From an uncultured Eubacteriales bacterium (GTDB taxonomy: Bacteria > Bacillota > Clostridia > Oscillospirales > Acutalibacteraceae), in NCBI GenBank assembly GCA_934729465.1, contig CAKVEP010000010.1, positions 1-60,898 on the forward strand: 60,898 bases of DNA, given 5' to 3'. Below the pieces are notes generated by a model. It was not told the DNA's origin. It ran no database searches and worked only from the letters and a program-made list of their open reading frames with translations. Positions 54,935 to 60,898 of this stretch are shown here, piece after piece; the stretch's first letter is position 1, and each line of letters opens with the position of its first letter. The position numbers were made by a program, and so were the translations under genes.

Positions 54935-55078
54935 ATGGGACTTATTAAAACAGTATTGCTGAGCGCTTTCGGGACTATCGTATGCGGCAGTGTTATTGAG
55001 CGGTGGCTTACCCGTAAAATATCTGTTGCGATGAATACCTTAAAAGAACGTATGATAAAAGAAAAACACATAAATTAA
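54935..55078 (+). CDS. Micro-membrane peptide A (47 aa)
   Basis: MGLIKTVLLSAFGTIVCGS... One hydrophobic helix (about 3-21), then a basic amphipathic tail (RWLTRKIS...KERMIKEKH). No recognised family. SD TGAGG 6 bp upstream. The first of eleven tiny co-oriented frames after gyrA; it could ride on the gyrA transcript and is closed by its own terminator. Confidence 0.55.
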   Translation: MGLIKTVLLSAFGTIVCGSVIERWLTRKISVAMNTLKERMIKEKHIN

Positions 55079-55081
55079 AAC

Positions 55082-55114
55082 GAGAGTCGGTCGCTAACGG
55101 TCGGCTTTCCTTTT
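55082..55114 (+). terminator. Terminator after peptide A
   Basis: A 12-bp RNA stem (82-93 with 98-109 of this kilobase; several G-U pairs) with loop CTAA, then CUUUU. The G-U pairs mean it is stable only as plus-strand RNA. Confidence 0.65.
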
Positions 55115-55151
55115 GGTGATACACAATAAATTAAAATTTTATAATAAATAA

Positions 55152-55180
55152 TTGACATTTTATTAAATTAATATTATAAT
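55152..55180 (+). promoter_or_regulatory. Promoter of peptide B
   Basis: TTGACA, 17 bp, TATAAT, followed by GGAGGG at 55190-55195. Confidence 0.85.
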
Positions 55181-55210
55181 TAAAACAAAGGAGGGAATTT
55201 AAAAAAGTTT

Positions 55211-55360
55211 TTGATAATTTCTGTAGGTAATTTATTAGGTGCAGCTGCTGTTGCAGTTCCGACGATTATAATTTGGAATAGTAAAGTAAATGCAATGGAA
55301 AATGAAGCTACACAGATAATTAGAGATGGAGTCAGAAAAGCTATTAATAAAAATAGTTAA
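55211..55360 (+). pseudogene. Micro-membrane peptide B, start codon deleted relative to D
   Basis: Nearly identical to peptide D over the hydrophobic helix and tail (ISVGNLLGAAAVAVPTIII). Compared with D, about 17 bases holding the ATG and first codons are missing between SD and helix. Only a TTG 15 bases behind GGAGGG (giving 49 aa) could start it. Promoter and SD are intact, so it is either newly broken or weakly translated. Confidence 0.5.
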
Positions 55361-55384
55361 GTTGAACTAAAAATTAAAAAACAG

Positions 55385-55413
55385 TTGACATTAAGTTGTG
55401 TTCATGTTATAAT
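55385..55413 (+). promoter_or_regulatory. Promoter of peptide C
   Basis: TTGACA, 17 bp, TATAAT. Confidence 0.85.
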
Positions 55414-55443
55414 TAAATTAATAAAGGTAAAGGGGAAATTTAA

Positions 55444-55614
55444 ATGCAAATTTTAAAAACAGTATTATTAGTTGCTTTGAGTAGAGCAGTAACTATTGGT
55501 GTTTCTGTAGGGGTAGTATGGGTAACTGTTTGGGCTATGAAGAAAAAGGTTGTTTCTGCCACACGTAATGTAATGAATGCTTGTGTTGAAGAAGCTGCTT
55601 TGGCAGGAAGATAG
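55444..55614 (+). CDS. Micro-membrane peptide C (56 aa)
   Basis: MQILKTVLLVALSRAV... The opening resembles peptide A (IKTVLL/LKTVLL). A long hydrophobic helix (about 4-32) rich in Val and Trp is followed by KKK and a helical tail. SD AAGGGG. Not recognised. Confidence 0.6.
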   Translation: MQILKTVLLVALSRAVTIGVSVGVVWVTVWAMKKKVVSATRNVMNACVEEAALAGR

Positions 55615-55737
55615 ATTTAGGCGGAATATTTATAGTTGTTGCAAGGTGATAGGTTTTATATATTACTAAAAAATTTCGTAATATGTTTAATTGAAAATAT
55701 AATGGTGCAATTTAATATATTAGAAGGAGAATTTTAA

Positions 55738-55899
55738 ATGATAGATTTTTTAAAAAAGTTTTTGATAATTTCTGTAGGTAATTTATTAGGTACAGCTGCT
55801 GTTGCAGTTCCGATGATTATAATTTTGAATAGTAAAGTAAATGCAATGGAAAATGAAGCTATACAGATGATTAGAGAAGTTATTAATGGAAATAGTTAA
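55738..55899 (+). CDS. Micro-membrane peptide D (53 aa)
   Basis: MIDFLKKFLIISVGNLLGT... A basic start, one helix (about 8-30), and a polar tail (NSKVNAMENEAIQMIREVI). Intact version of peptide B. SD AAGGAGA 7 bp before ATG; a TATAAT at 55698-55703 may be its -10, without a good -35. Confidence 0.65.
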   Translation: MIDFLKKFLIISVGNLLGTAAVAVPMIIILNSKVNAMENEAIQMIREVINGNS

Positions 55900-55924
55900 G
55901 TTGAACTAAAAATTAAAAAAACAG

Positions 55925-55953
55925 TTGACATTTTATTAAGTTAATGTTATAAT
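55925..55953 (+). promoter_or_regulatory. Promoter of peptide E
   Basis: TTGACA, 17 bp, TATAAT; nearly the same sequence as the promoter of peptide B. Confidence 0.85.
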
Positions 55954-55985
55954 TAAAGCGAGAATAAAACAAAGGAGGAATTCAA

Positions 55986-56096
55986 ATGAAAACTTTTAAA
56001 AAAATATTGATGATTTATACAGCTAATGTTCTAAGTTTAGCAACTGTTAGAGGAATAGAAATATTAATTTGTACGAAAACAGATTGGCTTAGTTAA
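55986..56096 (+). CDS. Micro-membrane peptide E (36 aa)
   Basis: MKTFKKILMIYTANVLSLA... Basic start then a weakly hydrophobic helix (about 7-29), ending CTKTDWLS. Excellent SD GGAGG 7 bp before ATG. Identical to F. Its own promoter upstream and terminator downstream make it a stand-alone gene. Confidence 0.62.
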   Translation: MKTFKKILMIYTANVLSLATVRGIEILICTKTDWLS

Positions 56097-56131
56097 TAAG
56101 TGCATTTTCCTAAGTTTATGCTATGAGAAAG

Positions 56132-56158
56132 GCTAGCTGGTAACAGCTAGTTTTTTTT
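56132..56158 (+). terminator. Terminator after peptide E
   Basis: 7-bp perfect stem CTAGCTG/CAGCTAG, loop GTAA, then eight T. Confidence 0.88.
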
Positions 56159-56200
56159 ATTAAGGAGCAAAAATAAGTTTTAAATTTATTTTAAAAATAG

Positions 56201-56229
56201 TTGACTTTGAGTTGAATCTATGTTTTAAT
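56201..56229 (+). promoter_or_regulatory. Promoter of peptide F
   Basis: TTGACT, 17 bp, TTTAAT. Confidence 0.75.
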
Positions 56230-56259
56230 TGAATTAACAAAAGTAAAGGAGGAATTCAA

Positions 56260-56370
56260 ATGAAAACTTTTAAAAAAATATTGATGATTTATACAGCTAA
56301 TGTTCTAAGTTTAGCAACTGTTAGAGGAATAGAAATATTAATTTGTACGAAAACAGATTGGCTTAGTTAA
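56260..56370 (+). CDS. Micro-membrane peptide F (36 aa), duplicate of E
   Basis: The identical second copy of the E reading frame, in the second 274-bp unit, with its own promoter, SD and terminator. Identity down to non-coding bases shows the duplication is very recent or kept by gene conversion. Confidence 0.62.
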   Translation: MKTFKKILMIYTANVLSLATVRGIEILICTKTDWLS

Positions 56371-56405
56371 TAAGTGCATTTTCCTAAGTTTATGCTATGA
56401 GAAAG

Positions 56406-56432
56406 GCTAGCTGGTAACAGCTAGTTTTTTTT
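56406..56432 (+). terminator. Terminator after peptide F
   Basis: The same CTAGCTG/CAGCTAG hairpin and T-run as after E. Confidence 0.88.
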
Positions 56433-56474
56433 ATTAAGGAGCAAAAATAAGTTTTAAATTTATTTTAAAAATAG

Positions 56475-56503
56475 TTGACTTTGAGTTGAATCTATGTTTT
56501 AAT
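56475..56503 (+). promoter_or_regulatory. Promoter of peptide G
   Basis: TTGACT, 17 bp, TTTAAT, the duplicate of the promoter of F. Confidence 0.75.
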
Positions 56504-56533
56504 TGAATTAACAAAAGTAAAGGAGGAATTCAA

Positions 56534-56665
56534 ATGAAATTAACTGGAAGAGCTTTGTTTGATAATTTTAGCAAATATTTAGTTTCGATTTCAATTAAAA
56601 TAAGAAATGAATTAAATAAAAATACTCAAGTGCTACCGCCTAACAAGAGGCAAGAAAAGAAATAA
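56534..56665 (+). CDS. Micro-peptide G (43 aa)
   Basis: MKLTGRALFDNFSKYLVSIS..., an amphipathic rather than fully membrane-spanning helix (about 8-26), then a polar Pro-containing basic tail ending KRQEKK. It uses the promoter and SD of the duplicated cassette but a different frame. Own terminator follows. Confidence 0.55.
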   Translation: MKLTGRALFDNFSKYLVSISIKIRNELNKNTQVLPPNKRQEKK

Positions 56666-56699
56666 TTTGATTTATAAATGCATATATTGAATAAAGTTG

Positions 56700-56731
56700 A
56701 AAGTCAGCTAGCAAAGGCTGACTTTTTATTT
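56700..56731 (+). terminator. Terminator after peptide G
   Basis: 9-bp stem AAAGTCAGC/GCTGACTTT with an 8-base loop, then T-rich. Confidence 0.85.
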
Positions 56732-56869
56732 TTATTAAAATTTAATTCATGTTTAATAAATATTAAAGTATATGAGTTGAATTTTTAATTGCTTTTGTGT
56801 TAGCATATGCTTTAATAATGAGTATAATTAGCAATTTAGATATCAGAAATTTATTTTAAAGAAACGAGG

Positions 56870-57037
56870 TTGGTTTTAATAAGTTACAATTTAGCAAGGT
56901 ATTTGAGATGCTTTATAGGAAACCTGATAACTTATGGATTTTTATATTGGCGTTTTAAACCTTATGTTGATGAATACATCGTAAAAGGTGTGAATGGGGC
57001 GAAAAATATAAGAAGCAAAGCAGATGAATTTTATTAA
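56870..57037 (+). CDS. Micro-peptide H (55 aa, TTG start uncertain)
   Basis: A frame opening with TTG: a helix (about 8-30, with aromatic residues CFIGNLITYGFLYW) and a basic tail. The GAGG SD directly abuts the TTG, so the start is doubtful. A TATAAT at 56823-56828 with weak -35 TTAGCA 17 bp upstream may drive it. It overlaps peptide I by 14 bp. Confidence 0.42.
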   Translation: MVLISYNLARYLRCFIGNLITYGFLYWRFKPYVDEYIVKGVNGAKNIRSKADEFY

Positions 57038-57167
57038 AGATGTTTTAGCTAATGCTATTGTGACGGTTATAGAAAATACTCTTTTAATAGGTGGAGTGTA
57101 TTTTTTAGTAAAATTTGCTAAATCCAACAAAGATAAAAAACAAAATCACGTATTGACTTCTTGTTAA
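57024..57167 (+). CDS. Micro-membrane peptide I (47 aa)
   Basis: MNFIKDVLANAIVTVIENTL... One helix (about 4-31) and a basic tail (KSNKDKKQNH). Its ATG lies inside the end of H in another frame, suggesting coupled translation. SD weak. A promoter for the next gene is embedded in its last codons. Confidence 0.5.
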   Translation: MNFIKDVLANAIVTVIENTLLIGGVYFLVKFAKSNKDKKQNHVLTSC

Positions 57168-57181
57168 TTAAATGTTAAAAT
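57153..57181 (+). promoter_or_regulatory. Promoter of peptides J-K
   Basis: TTGACT (57153-57158), 17 bp, TAAAAT (57176-57181). Confidence 0.7.
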
Positions 57182-57274
57182 ATAAATGTAGTAAACAATT
57201 AGAGTTTGCTATTGAAAAGTAAAGTTTGTAAAATGTGAATTGTGAATCATTAAATTTGAAAAGGAGCGAGATTC

Positions 57275-57412
57275 ATGGGTAAGATAATATCGCATATAAT
57301 GCCTCATATTTGGGATGCTATTGCTTTTACATTAACTGCTACAGGTGTAGTTGTGGGTGTAGTTGTGGGAATTAATCTTGGAAAAAAACAGGCAGAAAAA
57401 AAATATCATTAA
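57275..57412 (+). CDS. Micro-membrane peptide J (45 aa)
   Basis: MGKIISHIMPHIWDAIAFTL... A strong helix (about 13-35, ending GVVVGVVVGINLG) and a basic tail KKQAEKKYH. Good SD AAGGAG 8 bp before ATG. Confidence 0.65.
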   Translation: MGKIISHIMPHIWDAIAFTLTATGVVVGVVVGINLGKKQAEKKYH

Positions 57413-57465
57413 TCTTTCGAAGTTTTTTGGTTTAAGAAATAGTTAATGAAAGGGTGGCTTTTTAA

Positions 57466-57591
57466 ATGACTTTTTTAAAGAGAATGGCATCAGATTTTTT
57501 TAGAGTTATTATATATAGTACGGTTGCCGGAGGAGTAAGTTTCGTAGGCTCGTATTTAAACACTAAGTTAAAAATGAGTTTAAATGATTAA
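57466..57591 (+). CDS. Micro-membrane peptide K (41 aa)
   Basis: MTFLKRMASDFFRVIIYSTV... One helix (about 10-31) and a short polar tail. SD AAAGGGTGG. No promoter seen in the 53 bp behind J, so it is likely co-transcribed with J and ended by the hairpin at 57634. Confidence 0.6.
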   Translation: MTFLKRMASDFFRVIIYSTVAGGVSFVGSYLNTKLKMSLND

Positions 57592-57633
57592 TTCATCATT
57601 TACATAGATGTTGTGCAATAATATTAAGGTATA

Positions 57634-57666
57634 AAGAGGGTAGAACTTTTAAAGTTTTGCCCTCTT
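57634..57666 (+). terminator. Terminator closing the micro-peptide array
   Basis: Long stem AAGAGGGTAGAACTTT against AAAGTTTTGCCCTCTT with G-U pairs, at the right end of the array. Confidence 0.75.
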
Positions 57667-57786
57667 CGTGATTTATTATGACAAATTTTTAATATTGAGT
57701 GTGGTAACATTTAGATAGTCTAATGCTTGCTGCAAGGGGTGAAGAAATACTGTTAATAGTAAAAATTTAACAGTGTTTATGAGATT

Positions 57787-58179
57787 ATGAAAGATATGTT
57801 TAACGAAGAAGATTTAAATGAATACAAAGTAGACTACAGAGATATTTATGAAAAAAAAGACGAAGATTACAGTTACATAACAACCACTAAAAAAGAAATA
57901 AAAAATGAACCTCAAAGTGAGGAAATTCCGACCCTTGAAAACGAGAATTCTGTTTACGAAGACGATGATGAAAAATATCAGTTGCTAGTTGATATGTTTA
58001 AATTAATAAGGGTGAGCTTCAGGGTACTTCTGACGGTGTTTATAGTAATTTTGTGCGTTGGTCTTGTTGCGCTCACGGCACATCTTATTAACAACGATAT
58101 TGACGAAATAGAAAAAAATCACCTTCCTTACACGCTCCTTTGCATGTTGACAGGTGATAATTTTAATAAACAAGAATGA
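57787..58179 (+). CDS. Hypothetical single-span protein, acidic N-terminus
   Basis: 130 residues. An acidic, Tyr/Lys/Asp-rich disordered head (1-70), one membrane span (about 79-102), and a 28-residue tail. No family recognised. The SD is weak. The head inside, span, short tail outside is the expected layout. Confidence 0.55.
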   Translation: MKDMFNEEDLNEYKVDYRDIYEKKDEDYSYITTTKKEIKNEPQSEEIPTLENENSVYEDDDEKYQLLVDMFKLIRVSFRVLLTVFIVILCVGLVALTAHLINNDIDEIEKNHLPYTLLCMLTGDNFNKQE

Positions 58180-58210
58180 TTTTCAACATTTTTACTCTCC
58201 GCTGTGGAAT

Positions 58211-58546
58211 TTAAATCAATAAATAAATCAGTGCTAAAACGATGCTTGTGTTATCCTCTTCGCCCATGAGTAAGATTAAAAGAATTAAAATTAAACATCT
58301 TTCTTCGTCTTTAAGGAGAGAGTCAAAAAATTTAAGACTATTATTTTTGTGGGGTGGACGCTTAGCTGGAGCTGGTTTACAAATGTTTTGTTCGGGGGGA
58401 TTATTGTTATTATGCTCGGCGGGGTGAATACTTTTTTCTGGAACGCTAGTACCGTTTATAGACATTTTCGCTCTTTTATGCATTTCTTGTACTCTTTTTA
58501 TGGCATCTTGCTGCATTCTTAGCATGTCTTCGTTAGAGGGCGTCAT
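58211..58546 (-). CDS. Hypothetical protein with C-terminal hydrophobic segment
   Basis: 111 residues. A helical head (1-30), a Pro/Asn-rich middle (35-65), and a C-terminal segment with two hydrophobic patches split by GEEDN (about 83-111). Strong SD AAAGGAGG before ATG. Similar small acidic-hydrophobic endings occur in clostridial spore-associated hypotheticals, but I would not assign a role. Confidence 0.6.
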   Translation of the reverse strand: MTPSNEDMLRMQQDAIKRVQEMHKRAKMSINGTSVPEKSIHPAEHNNNNPPEQNICKPAPAKRPPHKNNSLKFFDSLLKDEERCLILILLILLMGEEDNTSIVLALIYLLI

Positions 58547-58622
58547 TTTATGCCTCCTTTGTATATTTATGTTGCGGTTTTGTTAATTTTGTGATATAAT
58601 ACTAATAAAGGATGTGGTTAAA

Positions 58623-58976
58623 GTGATGAGCATGAAGCAAATGTTATTCTTTGGTATCTTTGCAACAACCATTGTTTCGGCATTGTCTTGGACACTTTCA
58701 CGTATAGGTAGAAATCACTTGAATGCTCCGATTGCTGGTGGCTTCGCCGCTTACAAGGAAAGAGAAAACTACTATAAAAAAGAAGATGCACAATCTATTC
58801 CTATTGATGATGTAAAAGAGTGTATTAGGTACATGGACGAGCTTTACTTAAAGCTTAAAAATGTTAAAACACATGAGGCTATACGTATCTTAGAAGAGGG
58901 AATAGAATTTTTTAAGAAAAAGGGAGCCACCGTTGCGGTTGAGAAGCTTACGAAACTTAGAGATGATTTAAAGTAA
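58623..58976 (+). CDS. Hypothetical signal-anchored helical protein
   Basis: About 117 residues. One N-terminal hydrophobic segment (about 6-22), then an all-helical domain (DVKECIRYMDELYLKLKNV..., EEGIEFFKKKGATVAVEKLTKLRDDL). GTG 58623 fits the SD AAAGGA better than the farther upstream GTG 58614; ATG 58626 is the alternative. Family not recognised. Confidence 0.58.
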   Translation: MMSMKQMLFFGIFATTIVSALSWTLSRIGRNHLNAPIAGGFAAYKERENYYKKEDAQSIPIDDVKECIRYMDELYLKLKNVKTHEAIRILEEGIEFFKKKGATVAVEKLTKLRDDLK

Positions 58977-58990
58977 CATATTTAACTATA

Positions 58991-59024
58991 CAGGTTACAA
59001 CTATTAAGGTTGTAACCTGTATTT
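58991..59024. terminator. Convergent terminator
   Basis: 11-bp perfect stem CAGGTTACAAC/GTTGTAACCTG (58991-59001 with 59009-59019) with T-rich flanks, between convergent genes. Confidence 0.85.
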
Positions 59025-59381
59025 TTAAATTAATCCCTGATTTTTTAGGATAGGGAGTATTTTTATTAACTGTAAAATTTTAGAGGCTTCATCTAGTTTC
59101 TTTTGACGAGGTTCGTGAAGAAGGGGTCTTAAGGCTTGAAGAAACCGCGTATATTTATCATCGGTGTTGATAGATGAAATAATCGGAGCCAGTTTAAGAA
59201 GCATTTGAGTAGTATCGCCGCTCGGAAAACTGCTTTTAGATGACTCTTTTTCTTGCTGCGGCTGCGAATATTCTCCTTCTTCAGGCTGCGGTTGACCAAG
59301 CAGGCCGGTTAATCCCTGAACCTGCTGCATTATTTCGGGATTGTTTAAAATTTCAGAAAGTTTACCTGCTAGGTCGTCCAT
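59025..59381 (-). CDS. Hypothetical helical protein with Gln/Pro/Ser-rich linker
   Basis: 118 residues. A short helix (1-28), a disordered Q/P/E/S-rich linker (29-55), and a helical C-terminal half (LLKLAPIISSINTDDKYTRFLQALRPLLHEPRQKK). Three bp behind the next gene in one unit. Clostridial conserved hypothetical; no function assigned. Confidence 0.62.
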   Translation of the reverse strand: MDDLAGKLSEILNNPEIMQQVQGLTGLLGQPQPEEGEYSQPQQEKESSKSSFPSGDTTQMLLKLAPIISSINTDDKYTRFLQALRPLLHEPRQKKLDEASKILQLIKILPILKNQGLI

Positions 59382-59384
59382 AGA

Positions 59385-59633
59385 TTATTTTTCCCCCATA
59401 AGTTTTTTCAGAAGTTGCTGTGCTTTCGGAGTGGAGAGTAATTTTGAGGTAGCGTCTTTGTCGGAAAGAATTTTTTGTATTTTATCGGCGTCTTTTTTGC
59501 TTATGTTTCCAATCGATTCTTGTATTTTTCCCGTTTCTGCGGCGTTACGAAGCTGTTGAGGGTTCGTACCGAGGCGTTTTGATACTGTGTTTAATAATTT
59601 TTGTAATTGATCGTTGTCTATATTGTTTGACAT
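59385..59633 (-). CDS. Hypothetical small helical protein
   Basis: 82 residues. Helical and charged (LQKLLNTVSKRLGTNPQQLRNAAETGK, ILSDKDATSKLLSTPKAQQLLKKL). The ATG at 59633 is used because AGGTGGTGAT precedes it; a longer in-frame reading upstream has no SD. Forms a two-gene unit with the protein at 59025-59381. Confidence 0.65.
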   Translation of the reverse strand: MSNNIDNDQLQKLLNTVSKRLGTNPQQLRNAAETGKIQESIGNISKKDADKIQKILSDKDATSKLLSTPKAQQLLKKLMGEK

Positions 59634-59805
59634 TATATCACCACCTATTTCCATACTATGAGGCTTAGGAAAAAAGTATGAACATAAAATAAAATTTTTT
59701 AATACCACTAATATTATTAAATTTGTTTAGAATGCGGCGTGTGGGAAAAATTTGTGAAAAATAAATACAAATAATAAATTTAATATAAAAATAACAATAA
59801 AATTG

Positions 59806-59834
59806 TTGACAACACAAATACTATTATATATAAT
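59806..59834 (+). promoter_or_regulatory. Promoter of the double-glycine leader array
   Basis: TTGACA (59806-59811), 17 bp, TATAAT (59829-59834). A 7-bp hairpin AACCACA/TGTGGTT lies in the leader at about 59841-59861. Confidence 0.82.
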
Positions 59835-59896
59835 ATAACCAACCACAAATAAATGTGGTTGAAAATTATTTATTTTTTAGAAAAGGAGTGTTGAAA

Positions 59897-60211
59897 ATGG
59901 CAGATGTATCAAAAGTATTTAGTAATGAAGAGGTAGTAGAGAAGGTATTGGGTGCTGAATCTAAAGAAAAAGCTAAGGAAATTATAAAAGAGGCTGCACC
60001 AGAGTTGTCAGATGCTGATTTAGAAGCTGTAGCAGGTGGAATGAGCAAAATAGCTAAAGTTGCAATAGGCGTTGGCAGCGCAGCGTTATTAGGAACAGGT
60101 TTAATCTTAACGGGTAATAAAAGAGGTTGGTGGGGAAATTCTCCAGATCCAACTGAACAGGATCCTTTTTTACGACCAGATGATCCAGATGATGAAGTGG
60201 AAATAGTTTAA
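59897..60211 (+). CDS. Double-glycine leader protein 1
   Basis: 104 residues. Leader 1-48 is helical and acidic, ending LSDADLEAVAGG, a typical C39-protease/transporter cleavage site. The core has one hydrophobic helix (IAKVAIGVGSAALLGTGLIL), then a Trp/Pro/Asp-rich acidic tail (RGWWGNSPDPTEQDPFL). No Cys in the core, so lanthionine or thiazole chemistry is not expected. SD AAAAGGAGTG before ATG 59897. No transporter or processing enzyme is in the window. Confidence 0.75.
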   Translation: MADVSKVFSNEEVVEKVLGAESKEKAKEIIKEAAPELSDADLEAVAGGMSKIAKVAIGVGSAALLGTGLILTGNKRGWWGNSPDPTEQDPFLRPDDPDDEVEIV

Positions 60212-60408
60212 GGTTAGCACATAGAAAAGATATCAAAGGTGATGTTAAAAACTTCGGCGATATTTATAAAAGAATGCAAAGGAGATTGTACAAGGGGCAC
60301 CAAAAAATGATTTAGATGCTCCAGTACCAGCTGAACCAGTAGCACTGGATGAAAAATAAATATTGTGATTAAAAAAATTATTTGTATTTTAAAAAAGGAG
60401 TGTTGAAA
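60212..60408 (+). other. Spacer with remnant of an ancestral C-terminal tail
   Basis: No intact gene. Near 60306-60358 a stretch reads NDLDAPVPAEPVALDEK then stop, almost the same as the tail found in frame behind the second copy. It looks like a leftover of the original 3' end of gene 1. Confidence 0.55.
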
Positions 60409-60678
60409 ATGGCAGATGTATCAAAAGTATTTAGTAATGAAGAGGTAGTAGAGAAGGTATTGGGTGCTGAATCTAAAGAAAAAGCTAAGGAAATTATAAA
60501 AGAGGCTGCACCAGAGTTGTCAGATGCTGATTTAGAAGCTGCAGCAGGTGGAATGAGCACAATAGCTAAAGTTGCAATAGGCGTTGGTGGCGTAGCGTTA
60601 GCAGGAGGAGGATACTACGCTGGTAGTAATGATTGGTTTGGTAAAATTAAGAAATCACTAGGTAAAATTAAGAAATAA
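60409..60678 (+). CDS. Double-glycine leader protein 2 (C-terminally truncated)
   Basis: 89 residues. The leader is identical to copy 1 except for the last residues (EAAAGG). The core is a Gly-rich helix (VGGVALAGGGYYAGS) and a basic end (KIKKSLGKIKK). After the TAA the same frame continues 22 codons (VGKNNNDLGAPVPAEPVAPDAK) to a second stop at 60747, so the gene seems shortened by one nonsense change. 388 bp separate its start from that of copy 3. Confidence 0.75.
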   Translation: MADVSKVFSNEEVVEKVLGAESKEKAKEIIKEAAPELSDADLEAAAGGMSTIAKVAIGVGGVALAGGGYYAGSNDWFGKIKKSLGKIKK

Positions 60679-60796
60679 GTAGGTAAAAATAATAATGATT
60701 TAGGTGCTCCAGTACCAGCTGAACCAGTAGCACCGGATGCAAAATAAATATTGTGATTAAAAAAATTATTTGTATTTTAAAAAAGGAGTGTTGAAA

Positions 60797-60898
60797 ATGG
60801 CAGCTGTATCAAAAGTATTTGGTAATGAAGAGGTAGTAGAGAAGGTATTGGGTGCTGAATCTAAAGAAAAAGCTAAGGAAATTATAAAAGAGGCTGCA
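60797..60898 (+). CDS. Double-glycine leader protein 3 (partial, runs off the window)
   Basis: The first 34 codons are visible (MAAVSKVFGNEEVVEKVLGA...), with two substitutions relative to the other copies. The same SD and preceding 60 bp are repeated. The cleavage site and core lie beyond the edge. Confidence 0.7.
   Translation, partial: MAAVSKVFGNEEVVEKVLGAESKEKAKEIIKEAA

Larger units (their letters stand above)
55971..56518 (+). repeat. Perfect 274-bp tandem duplication (SD + ORF + terminator + promoter)
   Basis: Unit 1 55971-56244 and unit 2 56245-56518 appear base-for-base identical by eye. Each holds a complete cassette: SD, 36-codon ORF, terminator, and the promoter for the next cassette. 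The SD and first codons of a third unit lead into a different ORF (peptide G). Confidence 0.9.

Noticed and set aside
56942..57130. A 62-codon leftward ORF in the micro-peptide region
   Set aside because: It is antisense to peptides H and I and has no SD or promoter.

Overview
The window comes from a low-GC Gram-positive bacterium, most likely a member of the Clostridia. Evidence for this is the AT-rich sequence with strong Shine-Dalgarno sites and frequent TTG/GTG starts, the order rnpA-rpmH-dnaA-dnaN-yaaA-recF-remB-gyrB-gyrA, a soj/spo0J-type parAB pair with consensus parS sites, the mreBCD-PBP2 cluster, and many promoters of the form TTGACN-17-TATAAT. Species or family cannot be fixed from the sequence alone. 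The replication origin is almost certainly in or beside the dnaA-dnaN spacer (46058-46382).

Layout, left to right. (1) 124-3890: two paralogous secreted class-3-type lipases, a QueG-like iron-sulfur protein and class II fructose-bisphosphate aldolase. (2) 4137-5020: tRNA-Thr(CGT) and an unrecognised 250-residue protein with its own promoter. (3) 5257-16805: an accessory block, read leftwards from a promoter at 15576-15604. It holds a degenerate-cyclase/HAMP membrane protein, a membrane MORN-repeat protein, a stalk-domain protein, a DUF4255 (Pvc16-like) protein with a huge acidic repeat tail, a prealbumin-fold protein, a DUF4280 PAAR-like protein and a Pvc15-like AAA+ ATPase. A divergent pseudokinase-TM-LysM protein lies beside the promoter. 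The DUF4255, DUF4280 and AAA+ genes are accessory parts of extracellular contractile injection systems (eCIS), but no sheath, tube or baseplate gene is in the window. (4) 16846-30678: aspS, hisS, mgsA, the cell-shape and wall cluster mrdA-mreD-mreC-mreB, dut, zapA, and a glycogen/maltodextrin pair, glgP plus a GH13 enzyme. (5) 30721-32310: a roughly 803-bp tandem duplication. Each unit carries an orphan 5S rRNA gene with its own promoter and terminator and, facing it, a gene with a Nif11-like double-glycine leader. (6) 32441-54882: guaB, serS, the parAB/rsmG/mnmG/mnmE/jag/yidC/yidD/rnpA/rpmH origin block read leftwards, and dnaA through gyrA read rightwards. (7) 54935-57591: eleven tiny co-oriented ORFs of 36-56 codons for hydrophobic, mostly single-helix peptides. 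Many have a private promoter and terminator, and one cassette is duplicated as a perfect 274-bp tandem repeat. (8) 57787-60898: small hypothetical proteins, then at least three tandem genes with near-identical double-glycine leaders and variable hydrophobic cores. The last runs off the window.

The core genes form ordinary replication, partition, translation, tRNA-modification and cell-shape modules. The accessory content is dominated by export or membrane themes: two families of double-glycine leader proteins without Cys-rich cores or modifying enzymes, an array of micro-membrane peptides, and an eCIS-like module joined to membrane sensor and scaffold proteins. The micro-peptide cassette array and the eCIS-like membrane module are the best candidates for undescribed systems. 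All functional statements rest on motif reading; no database search was possible.
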